Shown: positions 17,853-27,284 of the stretch, in pieces
How the letters are laid out: each line of letters starts with the position of its first letter
How positions within the stretch are numbered: the first letter of the stretch is position 1
Assembly: GCF_012396365.1 (NCBI RefSeq)
Contig: NZ_JAAXPG010000010.1
Coordinates: 62,001-126,000, forward strand
Origin: Nocardiopsis alborubida
GTDB lineage: Bacteria; Actinomycetota; Actinomycetes; Streptosporangiales; Streptosporangiaceae
Direction: 5' to 3'
DNA: 64,000 nucleotides
Notes under the pieces: model-generated
Seen by the model: the letters and a program-made list of their open reading frames with translations, nothing else
Database searches by the model: none
What the model was told of the DNA's origin: nothing
Program-made: the position numbers and the translations under genes

Positions 17853-18803
17853 TCAGCTCCCGCCGGTCGTGTTCGGGGCCGCGGCGGCACCGGGGACGGC
17901 GCCCGAGGCCAGCAGCTGACGGCGGCGCACCTCGAATCTGCTCGTGTCCTTCCACAGCCGCAGCACCAGGACCAGCTCGAAGAAGGCCAGCGCCAGGACG
18001 GAGAACACCGCGACCGGGATGATCAGGCTGTTCAGCGGGGTGAAGAGGGAGACCAGCGCGGTCACCGGAGCCACCACGCACAGGAACATCTCGAACTCGA
18101 TGCCGCTGAACAGGTGCGGGCGCACCCGGTGGCGCAGGAGCCGGTCGCGCACGCGCGGGTAGAGGCCGGCCGGGGCCGGGGCGCCCGGCCGGGCGGGGGC
18201 CTCACCCATGTCCTCGTCCTCGGGGTCGGCTTCGCGCTGGGCGGCGGCCAGCCGGTCGGTGTCACCGGTCAGCTCGGCGAGGGTCGCGTTCATGGTCCGG
18301 CGGGTCTTGGCGACCTGGGGGCCGTTGAGGTAGCGCAGCAGGTCGAAGAAGACCACCACCGGCGCCGCGATCAGGTAGACCTCGTGTCCGGTGAGCAGCC
18401 ACTGGCCGATCAGCAGCGCCATCACGCAGCCGAAGAAGCGGATGCGGTCGAAGACGAAGTCCACCCAGCCGCCGAAGACCGTGCCGGTGCCCTTGAGCCG
18501 GGCGATCTTGCCGTCCATGCAGTCCAGCACGAAGCTGAGGTGGAAGAGCAGTCCGCCCGCCAGCAGCCAGGCCCAGCCGGCTCCCTCCGCGCCCGGTACG
18601 AGGACCGGCGCGACGAAGCACAGCATGGAGAGCAGGCCGAAGACCCCCGCTCCCAGCGTCAGCTGGTTGGGCGTGACGTTGGTGCGGTTCGCGGTCCAGA
18701 CGACGAGGCGCCCGGCCAAAGGGTCCACCAGGAAGACCGTCCACCAGGCGTCCTTCGCCTTGTAGGTCTCTTCCTTGACTTGCGCGAAAGTGAAACGCGG
18801 CAT
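17853..18803 (-). CDS. CDP-alcohol phosphatidyltransferase family protein
   Basis: A 316-aa membrane enzyme of the CDP-OH-P family, which joins a CDP-activated lipid (or CDP-alcohol) to an alcohol acceptor. The full family signature D-x2-D-G-x2-A-R-x8-G-x3-D-x3-D is present, beginning DCMDGKIAR near residue 110. About six hydrophobic helices are visible. The ATG at 18803 (MPRFTFAQVK) is preceded by GGAG at 8-nt spacing; longer in-frame starts lack this. A charged insert rich in Glu/Asp/Pro lies around residues 205-235. The acceptor (inositol phosphate, glycerol phosphate or other) cannot be inferred. Confidence 0.82.
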   Translation of the reverse strand: MPRFTFAQVKEETYKAKDAWWTVFLVDPLAGRLVVWTANRTNVTPNQLTLGAGVFGLLSMLCFVAPVLVPGAEGAGWAWLLAGGLLFHLSFVLDCMDGKIARLKGTGTVFGGWVDFVFDRIRFFGCVMALLIGQWLLTGHEVYLIAAPVVVFFDLLRYLNGPQVAKTRRTMNATLAELTGDTDRLAAAQREADPEDEDMGEAPARPGAPAPAGLYPRVRDRLLRHRVRPHLFSGIEFEMFLCVVAPVTALVSLFTPLNSLIIPVAVFSVLALAFFELVLVLRLWKDTSRFEVRRRQLLASGAVPGAAAAPNTTGGS

Positions 18804-18944
18804 GCGGGCTCTCCAGGAACGCCCACCCGGGCCCCGGCGCTCGACGACGCGCTGACAGGGGCGGGGAGAGGCTGTGTCGGCGGGAATCCGGGTCATCATG
18901 CCAGATCGGGGGTCGACCGACCTAATTCGTGACGGCATACTTGA

Positions 18945-20468
<1,524 letters not shown>

Positions 20469-20519
20469 ACGCCCCCGGGCTCGGCCGGGGCTCCGGGCGC
20501 CGGGGACTCCCCGCCAGGG

Positions 20520-21296
20520 TCAGTCGGTCCGGCCCTCCTTCGCGGCGAGCACCGCCTTGCGGTGCTCGCCGCAGAGCTTGTCGGCGTGCCGGACCGGCTC
20601 GGGCACGCGGTACTTGGGTGAGAGCCGCAGCACCAGGTCGGCCGCACCGTCCAGGTCCACCCGGTGGCCGACGGACACGTAGACGGGCTTGACCCCCGCG
20701 CGGGTGCGCAGCACGCGCCCCAGGACCTCCTTGCCCTGGTCGGCCAGCGCGAAGGAGTCGGGGACCACCTCCGAGCGCCCGGCCACCATCGGCGTCCACG
20801 ACCCCCGCTCCTCACCGGGCACGCTGTGCCTGCCGAACAGCACCGACTTGGCCGATCCCACCACCGGCAGGTCCAGGAGCACCCCCAGGTGGCAGGCGAC
20901 CCCGAAGCGGCGGGGGTGCGCCAGGCCGAAGCCGTCGCACAGGTACACGTCCGGGGTCACCTTGAGCTGCCCCAGCGCCTCCAGGACCGGCGGGGACTCG
21001 CGGAACCCGAACAGCCCCGAGATGTAGGGGAAGGACGGCTCGGAGGAGATGGCGACGGACTCGACCACCTCCAGGGTGCGCACGTCCATCACCACGGCCG
21101 CCGCTGAGAGCGCCGTGTTGTCCGTGGCGTAGCTGACGTCCAGCCCGGCCACCAGCCGCACCGCGTCCACGTCCAGCGGCTCCACGCGGACCCGGTCGGC
21201 GAGCCTGCGCTGGAGCGCGACGGCCTCCTTGGGGTCGCGGGGCCAGTTCTCCGGATCGTCCAGGGCCCTCGCGACCCGCTCGGAGATCTCCGACAT
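20520..21296 (-). CDS. nfi: Endonuclease V
   Basis: A repair nuclease that cuts DNA near deoxyinosine (deaminated adenine). Its 258 aa are slightly above the usual 220-230. Family motifs are visible: LVAGLDVSY (first metal Asp), FPYISGLFGFRE and LCDGFGLAHPRRFGVACHLG (second metal Asp and following His/Arg). The ATG at 21296 has GGGAGG at ideal spacing. The gene is convergent with guaB1; the 51-nt gap holds GC-rich short hairpins (such as CCCCGG/CCGGGG at about 20471-20490) that may terminate both. It is a single-gene unit, divergent from the YhgE/Pip operon. Confidence 0.88.
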   Translation of the reverse strand: MSEISERVARALDDPENWPRDPKEAVALQRRLADRVRVEPLDVDAVRLVAGLDVSYATDNTALSAAAVVMDVRTLEVVESVAISSEPSFPYISGLFGFRESPPVLEALGQLKVTPDVYLCDGFGLAHPRRFGVACHLGVLLDLPVVGSAKSVLFGRHSVPGEERGSWTPMVAGRSEVVPDSFALADQGKEVLGRVLRTRAGVKPVYVSVGHRVDLDGAADLVLRLSPKYRVPEPVRHADKLCGEHRKAVLAAKEGRTD

Positions 21297-21453
21297 CCCG
21301 ATCCTCCCGTTCGTTCGGTGGTACGCGCCCTCCATCCAATCCCATTACCCGGTCGAGCGCGGTGCCCGGAAGCTGGCGGCAGCGCTGTGCGACACTCCAC
21401 AGCTTCCGGTGCCCGGAGGAGGCGTATGGGCGCTGTACGGTGGTTTTCGCAGT

Positions 21454-21477
21454 TTTGCACTGACTGGTCAGTTCAAA
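21454..21477. promoter_or_regulatory. TetR-type palindromic operator upstream of the ABC-like/YhgE/TetR operon
   Basis: A 24-bp inverted repeat: left half TTTGCACTGAC at 21454-21464, 2-nt spacer TG, right half GTCAGTTCAAA at 21467-21477, with one mismatch. The core ACTGAC-TG-GTCAGT is perfect. It lies 18 nt before the start codon at 21496, inside the expected promoter or 5' leader. The TetR-family gene is third in the operon, so autorepression is the simplest reading. Confidence 0.7.
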
Positions 21478-21495
21478 AACCGGAGGAGACGAGGG

Positions 21496-22320
21496 ATGCG
21501 TCGGGCAACCGGAGCTCGTGTACAGGCCGAGGGCGTCGGGCTCGCCACCCGGGAGGGCCCCGTGTACACGGGGGTGGGGTTCACTGCCCGGCCGGGCACG
21601 CTCACCGTCTTCCGTGCCGATTCGGGGGGCGGGCGCAGCGCCCTGCTGCTCACCCTGACCGGCCGGATGCGCCCTTCGGAGGGGACGCTGTACGTGGACG
21701 GCCACGCCCTGCCCCGGCACGCGCGCCGGGTCCGCCGGATCAGCTCGCTCGGGCTGATGGACGAGGTCAACCCCCTGGACGAGCGGCTCCGGGTCCGCGA
21801 GCACCTGTCCGAGGGGCTGCTGCTGCGCATGCGCCCCGCCGCGCGGAGCCTGGCCGACGAGGCCATGGACGCCGCGGGGCTGGGCGGGCTCGACCGCCGG
21901 TCGCTGGTGCGGGAGCTGTCCATGCTCGAACGGCGCCGCCTCGGGCTGGCCCTGGCCCTGCTGGCCGAACCCCGGCTGCTGGCCGTCGACGACGTCGACG
22001 GCGGCCTGGAACCCGGGCACCAGGCCGACCTGTGGCGCACCCTCAAGGGGCTGTCGGACGACGGGCTGACGGTGGTCGCCACCTGCGCCGACTCCGACGA
22101 GCTGTCCGAGGTCGCCGGGCCGGACACCCAGGGGCCCATCCCGCTGCGCCAGGACGCGGGGGACCCGGCCGACTCCGGAACCGGCACCGCCGCCGGAAGC
22201 GCGGGCGCGACCGCCGCGGACCCGGGGACCGGGGGTCGCAGCGGGCGGCACCGCCGCCACGTCGGCCTGGACATCCTGCGCGGCGGCCGGGAGGAGGGCG
22301 GCAACCGTGGCCGGGCGTAG
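21496..22320 (+). CDS. ABC-type ATPase-like protein with degenerate catalytic motifs, YhgE/Pip partner
   Basis: A 274-aa protein with the layout of an ABC ATPase, but every key motif is changed. Walker A reads RADSGGGRSAL, with Arg for the Lys. The signature reads LSMLERRR instead of LSGGQ. Walker B reads LLAVDDVDGG, with Asp in place of the catalytic Glu. The switch His position reads TCADSDEL. The C-terminal about 50 residues are Gly/Thr/Ala-rich and disordered. It overlaps the next gene by 14 nt, so it is translated with the YhgE/Pip membrane protein. It may bind but not hydrolyse ATP. GGAGGAG precedes the ATG. Confidence 0.7.
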   Translation: MRRATGARVQAEGVGLATREGPVYTGVGFTARPGTLTVFRADSGGGRSALLLTLTGRMRPSEGTLYVDGHALPRHARRVRRISSLGLMDEVNPLDERLRVREHLSEGLLLRMRPAARSLADEAMDAAGLGGLDRRSLVRELSMLERRRLGLALALLAEPRLLAVDDVDGGLEPGHQADLWRTLKGLSDDGLTVVATCADSDELSEVAGPDTQGPIPLRQDAGDPADSGTGTAAGSAGATAADPGTGGRSGRHRRHVGLDILRGGREEGGNRGRA

Positions 22321-24415
22321 GCGTTCGCGCCCGCTCGTGCGCCCCCTCGCGGTGCCCCGGCTCGGGCTGCTGACCGTGCGCTCCTTCCTGCGCTCGCCGC
22401 TGCCCGCGGCCGCGCTGGCCGCGCTCCTGCTCATCCCCCTGCTCTACTCGGGGATGTACCTGTGGTCGTTCTGGGACCCCTTCGGCAGGATGGAGCGCCT
22501 GCCGGTCGCCCTCGTCAACGAGGACGAGCCGGTCGAGGTCGCGGGCCGCGAGGTCGACGCCGGGGGCGAGCTCACCGACACCCTCCTGGAGCGGGGGGAC
22601 CTGGACTGGCACCCGGTGGACGCCCGGGAGGCCGCGCGCGGTGTCGCCGACGGCACCTACTACGTCTCCCTGACCATCCCCTCCGACTTCAGCGCCGACC
22701 TGACCTCGCCCTCCCGCGACCGGGAGTCCCCCTCCCCCGCGACCCTGGAGGCGCACTACAACGACTCCAACAGCTTCATCGTCCGCCAGCTGGCCGGAAG
22801 CGCGTTCCGGGAGATCCAGGAGGCCGCCGCGGCGTCGGCGATCAACGGCTACCTGGACCAGATCTTCCTCGGGTTCAACGAGATCCACGACAGGACCGAG
22901 GAGGCCGCCGAAGGGGCCGACGAGCTCTCCGGCGGCGCGGACGAGGCCGAGGGGGGCTCCTCCGAACTGTCCGGGGGCGTCGGCGAGGCGCACGCCGGCG
23001 CCGGGGAGCTCAGCGGCGGCCTCGACCAGCTGTACGCCGGTTCGCAGGAGCTGGCCAGCGGCGCCGCGACCGCCTCCGAGGAGGTCTCGGCCCAGGTGGA
23101 GAAGCTCGACGCGCTGGCCGACGAGTGGCTCCCCCAGCTGGAGGAGGACATCCCCTCCCTCCAGGAGCACGCCCAGAACGCCGCCGAGGTCACCGGAGCC
23201 CTGTCCGCGGCCCTGGAGGAGCTGCCGGAGGTCGACACCGCGGCACTGGAGGAGGTGGACGGGCGCCTGGCGTCCTACCTGGAGGAACACCCCGAGCTGG
23301 AGACCTCGGACCCCGACCTGTACACCCTGCTGTGCGACCTCCAGGAGGCCGTCGGCACCGCCCGGTCGGCGGCCGGGTTCGTCCAGGACAACCGCGACGC
23401 GATCACCGGGACCGCCGAGGACGCCGCAGCGCTGAGCGCGGAGGCCGCCGCGCTCTCGGAGGACCTGCCCGCCATGGTGGAGAGGGCGGAGGACGCACGG
23501 GACCGGGCCGACGAACTCGACGAGGGCCTGGCCGAGCTGGCCGAGGGGTCCGCGCAGCTGCGCGACGGGCTGGCGGAGTCCGCCGACGGCGCCGGGGACC
23601 TCGACGAGGGGTTGGGCGAGCTCAGCGGCGGCGCCGACGAGCTGCACTCGGGCCTGGAGGAGCTGGCCTCGGGCTCCGACGAGCTCGCCGAGGGGCTCGA
23701 CGAGGGCACGGAGCAGGTCCCCACCTACTCCGAGCAGGGACGCGACGACGCTTCCTCGACGATGAGCCGTCCGGTGCGGCTGGACAGCGCCGTCTCCAAC
23801 GAGGCGCCCGACTACGGGACCGGGTTCACGCCGTTCTTCGTGCCGTTGTCACTGTGGGTGGGCGCGATGGTGGTGTTCATGGTGCTGCCCGCGCTGTCCT
23901 CGCGGGCCCTGGCCTCCTCAGCCCCCTCCTGGCGGGTGGCGCTCGCCGGGCGGATCACCCCGCTCGTGCTCGGCGTCGGCCAGGTACTGGTCATGATGGT
24001 CGCCCTGCACCTGCTGCTGGGGCTGGAGGCGGGGAACTGGCCGCTGCTGATCGCGTTCCTCGTGCTGACCGCCGCCGCGTTCGCCGCGACGGTGCAGTAC
24101 CTCAACGTGGCCTTCGGTGCGGCGGGCCGGGTGGTGGCGCTCGCGCTGTTGGTGCTCCAGCTGACCTCGGCGGGCGGAACCTACCCGATCGAGACCAGCC
24201 CGGCCTTCTTCCAGGCCGTGGGGCCGTTCCTGCCGCTGCACTGGGGCGTGACCGCGCTGCGCCACATGATCGGCGGCGGAGATCCGGACCTGGTCCGGGC
24301 CGCGTTCGGGGTGATGGCGCTGTGGCTGGTGGTTCCGCTCCTGCTCACGTGGTGGACCGTGGAACGCAAGCGCGTGTGGACGATGGGCGCGCTCCATCCG
24401 ACGCTGAAGCTGTGA
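22307..24415 (+). CDS. YhgE/Pip-domain membrane protein (ABC-2 exporter-like)
   Basis: A 702-aa protein with the classic YhgE/Pip plan. One N-terminal helix (about 25-50) has LLYSGMYLWSFWDPF just after it. Then comes a very long extracytoplasmic segment (about 55-510) made of coiled-coil repeats rich in ELSGG and ELA-G units, and finally five to six helices at about 510-690. Members resemble ABC-2 permeases and phage-infection/T7SS-associated proteins. The start GTG at 22307 lies inside the previous gene. A TetR gene follows. Export of a lipid, peptide or toxic compound is possible; no substrate is visible. Confidence 0.85.
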   Translation: MAGRRRSRPLVRPLAVPRLGLLTVRSFLRSPLPAAALAALLLIPLLYSGMYLWSFWDPFGRMERLPVALVNEDEPVEVAGREVDAGGELTDTLLERGDLDWHPVDAREAARGVADGTYYVSLTIPSDFSADLTSPSRDRESPSPATLEAHYNDSNSFIVRQLAGSAFREIQEAAAASAINGYLDQIFLGFNEIHDRTEEAAEGADELSGGADEAEGGSSELSGGVGEAHAGAGELSGGLDQLYAGSQELASGAATASEEVSAQVEKLDALADEWLPQLEEDIPSLQEHAQNAAEVTGALSAALEELPEVDTAALEEVDGRLASYLEEHPELETSDPDLYTLLCDLQEAVGTARSAAGFVQDNRDAITGTAEDAAALSAEAAALSEDLPAMVERAEDARDRADELDEGLAELAEGSAQLRDGLAESADGAGDLDEGLGELSGGADELHSGLEELASGSDELAEGLDEGTEQVPTYSEQGRDDASSTMSRPVRLDSAVSNEAPDYGTGFTPFFVPLSLWVGAMVVFMVLPALSSRALASSAPSWRVALAGRITPLVLGVGQVLVMMVALHLLLGLEAGNWPLLIAFLVLTAAAFAATVQYLNVAFGAAGRVVALALLVLQLTSAGGTYPIETSPAFFQAVGPFLPLHWGVTALRHMIGGGDPDLVRAAFGVMALWLVVPLLLTWWTVERKRVWTMGALHPTLKL

Positions 24416-24474
24416 CGTGCGCCGGGGCTGCGGACATGGCGCGACCTGTACGAGTATGGGCGAGAATGGACCGG

Positions 24475-25131
24475 ATGAGTGCGAGCACGCCCGACCACCC
24501 CGTGAGCGGCCGCCGCGAGGCCACCCGGCGGCGCCTGTTCGAGGCCGCGGTCACGCTGATCTCCGAGCAGGGGTACGGCGCCACGACCGTGGACGAGATC
24601 GCCGAGCGCGCCGGGGTGGCCAAGGGCACCGTCTACTACAACTTCGGCGGCAAGGGCGAGCTGTACGCGGCCCTGATGGAGTGGGGCGTGACCCGGCTGG
24701 CCGACACGCTCAAGGACGCGGCGCCCCCTCCCGGGGCCGCCACCGCCCCCCGCGAGGCGCTCGCCGCCGTGCTGCGCGCCGGAGTGGTGTTCATCGGCGA
24801 GCACGAGTCCCTGGCCCGCCTGCTCATGGCGGAGGCCTGGCGGACCAACCGGGCCTGGTACGCCACGGTCCTCCAGATCCGCACCGAGGCGATCGGGGTC
24901 ATCACCGGCCTGCTGGACGACCTGGCCGCGGAGGGGGCGCTGCGACCGGACCTGGACACCGGCCTCGCGGGGTCCGCCCTGTTCGGCATGGTGGTGACGG
25001 TGGCCCTGGACTGGCGCACGCTCCAGCCCGAGCGCCCCGTCGAGGAGGTCCACACGGCGCTGGCCCGCATGGTCGGCGGCCTGGTCGGCCCCGCTGTCTC
25101 CCCCGACCGGGCGAGCACCCCGGACACCTGA
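24475..25131 (+). CDS. TetR-family transcriptional regulator
   Basis: A 218-aa regulator. The N-terminal TetR helix-turn-helix is clear: RREATRRRLFEAAVTLISEQ, then VDEIAERAGVAKGTVYYNFG, residues about 15-60. A ligand-binding helical domain follows. It is the third gene of the operon, 59 nt after the YhgE/Pip gene, and is the natural candidate to bind the palindrome at 21454-21477. The start is uncertain between in-frame ATGs at 24436, 24466 and 24475. The last is chosen because it keeps a family-sized N-terminus; none has a strong ribosome site. Confidence 0.88.
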   Translation: MSASTPDHPVSGRREATRRRLFEAAVTLISEQGYGATTVDEIAERAGVAKGTVYYNFGGKGELYAALMEWGVTRLADTLKDAAPPPGAATAPREALAAVLRAGVVFIGEHESLARLLMAEAWRTNRAWYATVLQIRTEAIGVITGLLDDLAAEGALRPDLDTGLAGSALFGMVVTVALDWRTLQPERPVEEVHTALARMVGGLVGPAVSPDRASTPDT

Positions 25132-25147
25132 GAGGACGTACTGCGCC

Positions 25148-25543
25148 ATGGCCACCCTCTATCCCCTGATCCCGCTCCTGGCCGGGGTGGTCATGCTCTG
25201 GGCGGTGACGCGTGACACACGTCTGGAACTGCGGCTGCGCCGCCACGGGATGCGCGCCAAGGGACGCGTGATCGGCTACCACGAGACCTCCACGGCCTCC
25301 CGGATGATCGTGCAGTTCCGCACCGAGGACGGGCACGAGGTGCACGCCGAGCACGAGAACACCGGGTGGACGGCCTCCCGCGCCGGGGAGATCGTGACCG
25401 TCGCCTACGATCCCGACACGCCCGAGCGGGCCCGGATCGTGTCCGCGCCCTGGCTGTCGCACTACGTGCGGGTGCTGTTCGGCGGTCTGGGCGCGGTCCT
25501 GGTGCTCACGGGGCTGCTGCTGGGCTACCTGGCCTGGCGCTGA
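25148..25543 (+). CDS. DUF3592 membrane protein
   Basis: A 131-aa small membrane protein with one hydrophobic helix at each end (about 5-22 and 105-128) and a beta-rich middle, including GRVIGYHET, VQFRTEDGHEVHAE and VTVAYDPDTPERARI. This pattern marks the DUF3592 family, whose function is unknown. It begins 16 nt after the TetR gene with GAGAGGAC upstream and may belong to the same transcript. It ends just before palindromic copy C. Confidence 0.8.
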   Translation: MATLYPLIPLLAGVVMLWAVTRDTRLELRLRRHGMRAKGRVIGYHETSTASRMIVQFRTEDGHEVHAEHENTGWTASRAGEIVTVAYDPDTPERARIVSAPWLSHYVRVLFGGLGAVLVLTGLLLGYLAWR

Positions 25544-25574
25544 CCGCGTCGACCGGAAACCCGCCCCACGCACC

Positions 25575-25688
25575 GTGATCTTGTACTTGTAGCGCGCCTC
25601 GGCCGTCGAGCCTCGCTACAAGTACAAGATCATCCAGTTCAGGGGCCCTCTGGTCACACGGGCAACGTTTCCGGTCGGTCCACCGGGC
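25575..25688 (+). repeat. Dispersed palindromic element, copy C
   Basis: A perfect 18-bp stem (arms 25577-25594 and 25614-25631, identical in sequence to copy B) with a 19-nt loop of different sequence, plus the longest version of the family flank, up to about 25688. Unlike copies A, B and D it does not reach a stop codon. It lies between the convergent DUF3592 and RDD genes. Confidence 0.85.
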
Positions 25689-25718
25689 CACAGGTGCTTC
25701 GGGACCCGGCTTCGCTCC

Positions 25719-26810
25719 TCACCCACCGCTCCGGCCCGCGGCCGCGGGCTCCCCGGGCGGGGCGGAGTAGCGGACCAGGCGTGAGGGCAGGGCGCCGTCC
25801 AGGGTGGCGCGGGTGCACACGCGCACGCCGCACAGCAGGTCGGCCACGCCCGCGCCGTCGGGCCGGACCAGAACGCTGCTGACGTGCACCGCGGCCACGG
25901 CGAGCGCGTACCAGGGCAGGCCCAGGGCGAGGAGGACGGCGACGGGCCCCTGGAGCAGGCAGATGCGCGTCAGGACCCGCCAGCGGGCCGCCGGAGCCGG
26001 GTGCCCGCGTTCGCGCAGCGCCAACCGCACCGAGGCGGCCCCCGGGGTGGCGCGATCGCGGCGCGCCAGCGCGGGGATCGCGAGCAGGACCGCGACCAGG
26101 CACGACAGGGCGGCCGTACGCGTCCCGGTTCCCGGTCCCGCGACGCCGAGCGCGTGCGCGAGGACGGCGAGGGCCGCCGCGCCGAACCACCACAGGCCCA
26201 GGTCGAGCAGGGCGCCGGTGAGCCTGCGCACCGGCCCGGGCACGGCGCGGTCCGCGACGGCCGCGGGCCAGCCCCGGGCGTACCCGGGCGGGAGCGCCCA
26301 CCGGGCGAGCAGCCAGCCGAGCAGGGTCGCGGCCGCGCCCCATGCCACGAGCCCGGACGGAGCCCCGGCGTAGGCGCACGGGTACAGGCCCAGGAGGCCG
26401 GTGGCGCGGACGGCGACCACGGCAGCCGCCAGGGCCGCCCCCGTCAGCACGGTGACCGCGGCGCCGCGGCGGAAGCGGTGCCGGGCCAGCAGGCCGACCG
26501 CCAGGAACAGGGCGAGGGGCCCCGCCTCGGCCCCTGACGCGGGGAGGGTCCCCGGGCCGGACCAGCCGTCGCCGGAGGGATCCACGCACAGGCCGTCGAC
26601 GGAGGCGGGCAGCGGCCAGACCGCGTACGCCGCCAGACCGGCGGCGGTGGCCAGGGCGGCCGCGGTGCACAGGCCCGGCCAGCCGTGCGGACGGCCGTAG
26701 CGGCGGTACTGTAGGCCCAGGTAGAGTGCCGCCGCGCAGACCACCAGCAGCGGGACCCCCGCGACCGCGGCCTCCACGGCGACCGGTCTCCCGTCCAGCG
26801 GCTGGCCCAT
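25719..26810 (-). CDS. RDD-like multi-pass membrane protein
   Basis: A protein of about 363 aa with 8-9 predicted helices. The C-terminal part (about 285-345) resembles an RDD domain: an Arg-containing helix start, a hydrophobic pair, and GVADLLCGVRVCT, where the family Asp and Arg sit. The N-terminal half is an Ala/Leu-rich membrane region of no clear family. The ATG at 26810 has GGGGGA at good spacing; another ATG 6 nt earlier is too close to it. The base composition is extremely GC-rich. The function is unknown, possibly transport or envelope related. Confidence 0.65.
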   Translation of the reverse strand: MGQPLDGRPVAVEAAVAGVPLLVVCAAALYLGLQYRRYGRPHGWPGLCTAAALATAAGLAAYAVWPLPASVDGLCVDPSGDGWSGPGTLPASGAEAGPLALFLAVGLLARHRFRRGAAVTVLTGAALAAAVVAVRATGLLGLYPCAYAGAPSGLVAWGAAATLLGWLLARWALPPGYARGWPAAVADRAVPGPVRRLTGALLDLGLWWFGAAALAVLAHALGVAGPGTGTRTAALSCLVAVLLAIPALARRDRATPGAASVRLALRERGHPAPAARWRVLTRICLLQGPVAVLLALGLPWYALAVAAVHVSSVLVRPDGAGVADLLCGVRVCTRATLDGALPSRLVRYSAPPGEPAAAGRSGG

Positions 26811-26968
26811 GCACATCCCCCGTCACGCAGTGCTCTCCATCCGGCACGCAACGCTAGTACGCGCGGCGCCGACGCGCGTGCCGAACGCGGACATCGCGCG
26901 ACGGCGACCGGCTCCGGGGAGGGAGATGCCGGTCACCCGGAGCAGGACTTGCCATACTCTCCGCCATA

Positions 26969-26992
26969 TGTGACCTTTGCCCTATTGTCACA
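26969..26992. promoter_or_regulatory. Inverted repeat in the divergent promoter region upstream of the conservon
   Basis: TGTGAC at 26969-26974 and GTCACA at 26987-26992 form a perfect 6-bp inverted repeat with a 12-nt spacer; the right half lies inside a smaller palindrome ATTGTCACAAT (26984-26994). It sits about 300 nt before cvnA in a 474-nt gap (26811-27284) that is low in GC between about 26940 and 27130. No gene is seen in this gap. The binding protein is unknown. The half-sites look Crp-like but the spacing is not that of a Crp site. Confidence 0.35.
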
Positions 26993-27284
26993 ATGCTTCA
27001 CAGGAGGAAACACCCCTACCAGTCACCCGAGAAGTGGACATTCTCGCCTCCCATGGCAGACTGCCCCCACCACCCGATATTTCAGCGTTTCAACGGCGAG
27101 ATACGATCCCCCACGCCGAAACGCCGCGTTTGTGGTTACCCTGCGGTACGTCCCGTGTCGAGACCCCCACGGACGCAGCCCGCGGGACACGAGACCGCGC
27201 ACAGGCGGGCCGGGACGCGCCGTCTCCCCCGGCGGCCGCGGCCCCACCCCCAGAAGACCCCGGACGCGGATCGACAGGAGAACC

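Noticed and set aside
20469..20519. Terminator between guaB1 and endonuclease V
   Set aside because: Only short 6-bp GC hairpins are visible; plausible but too weak to list as a feature.
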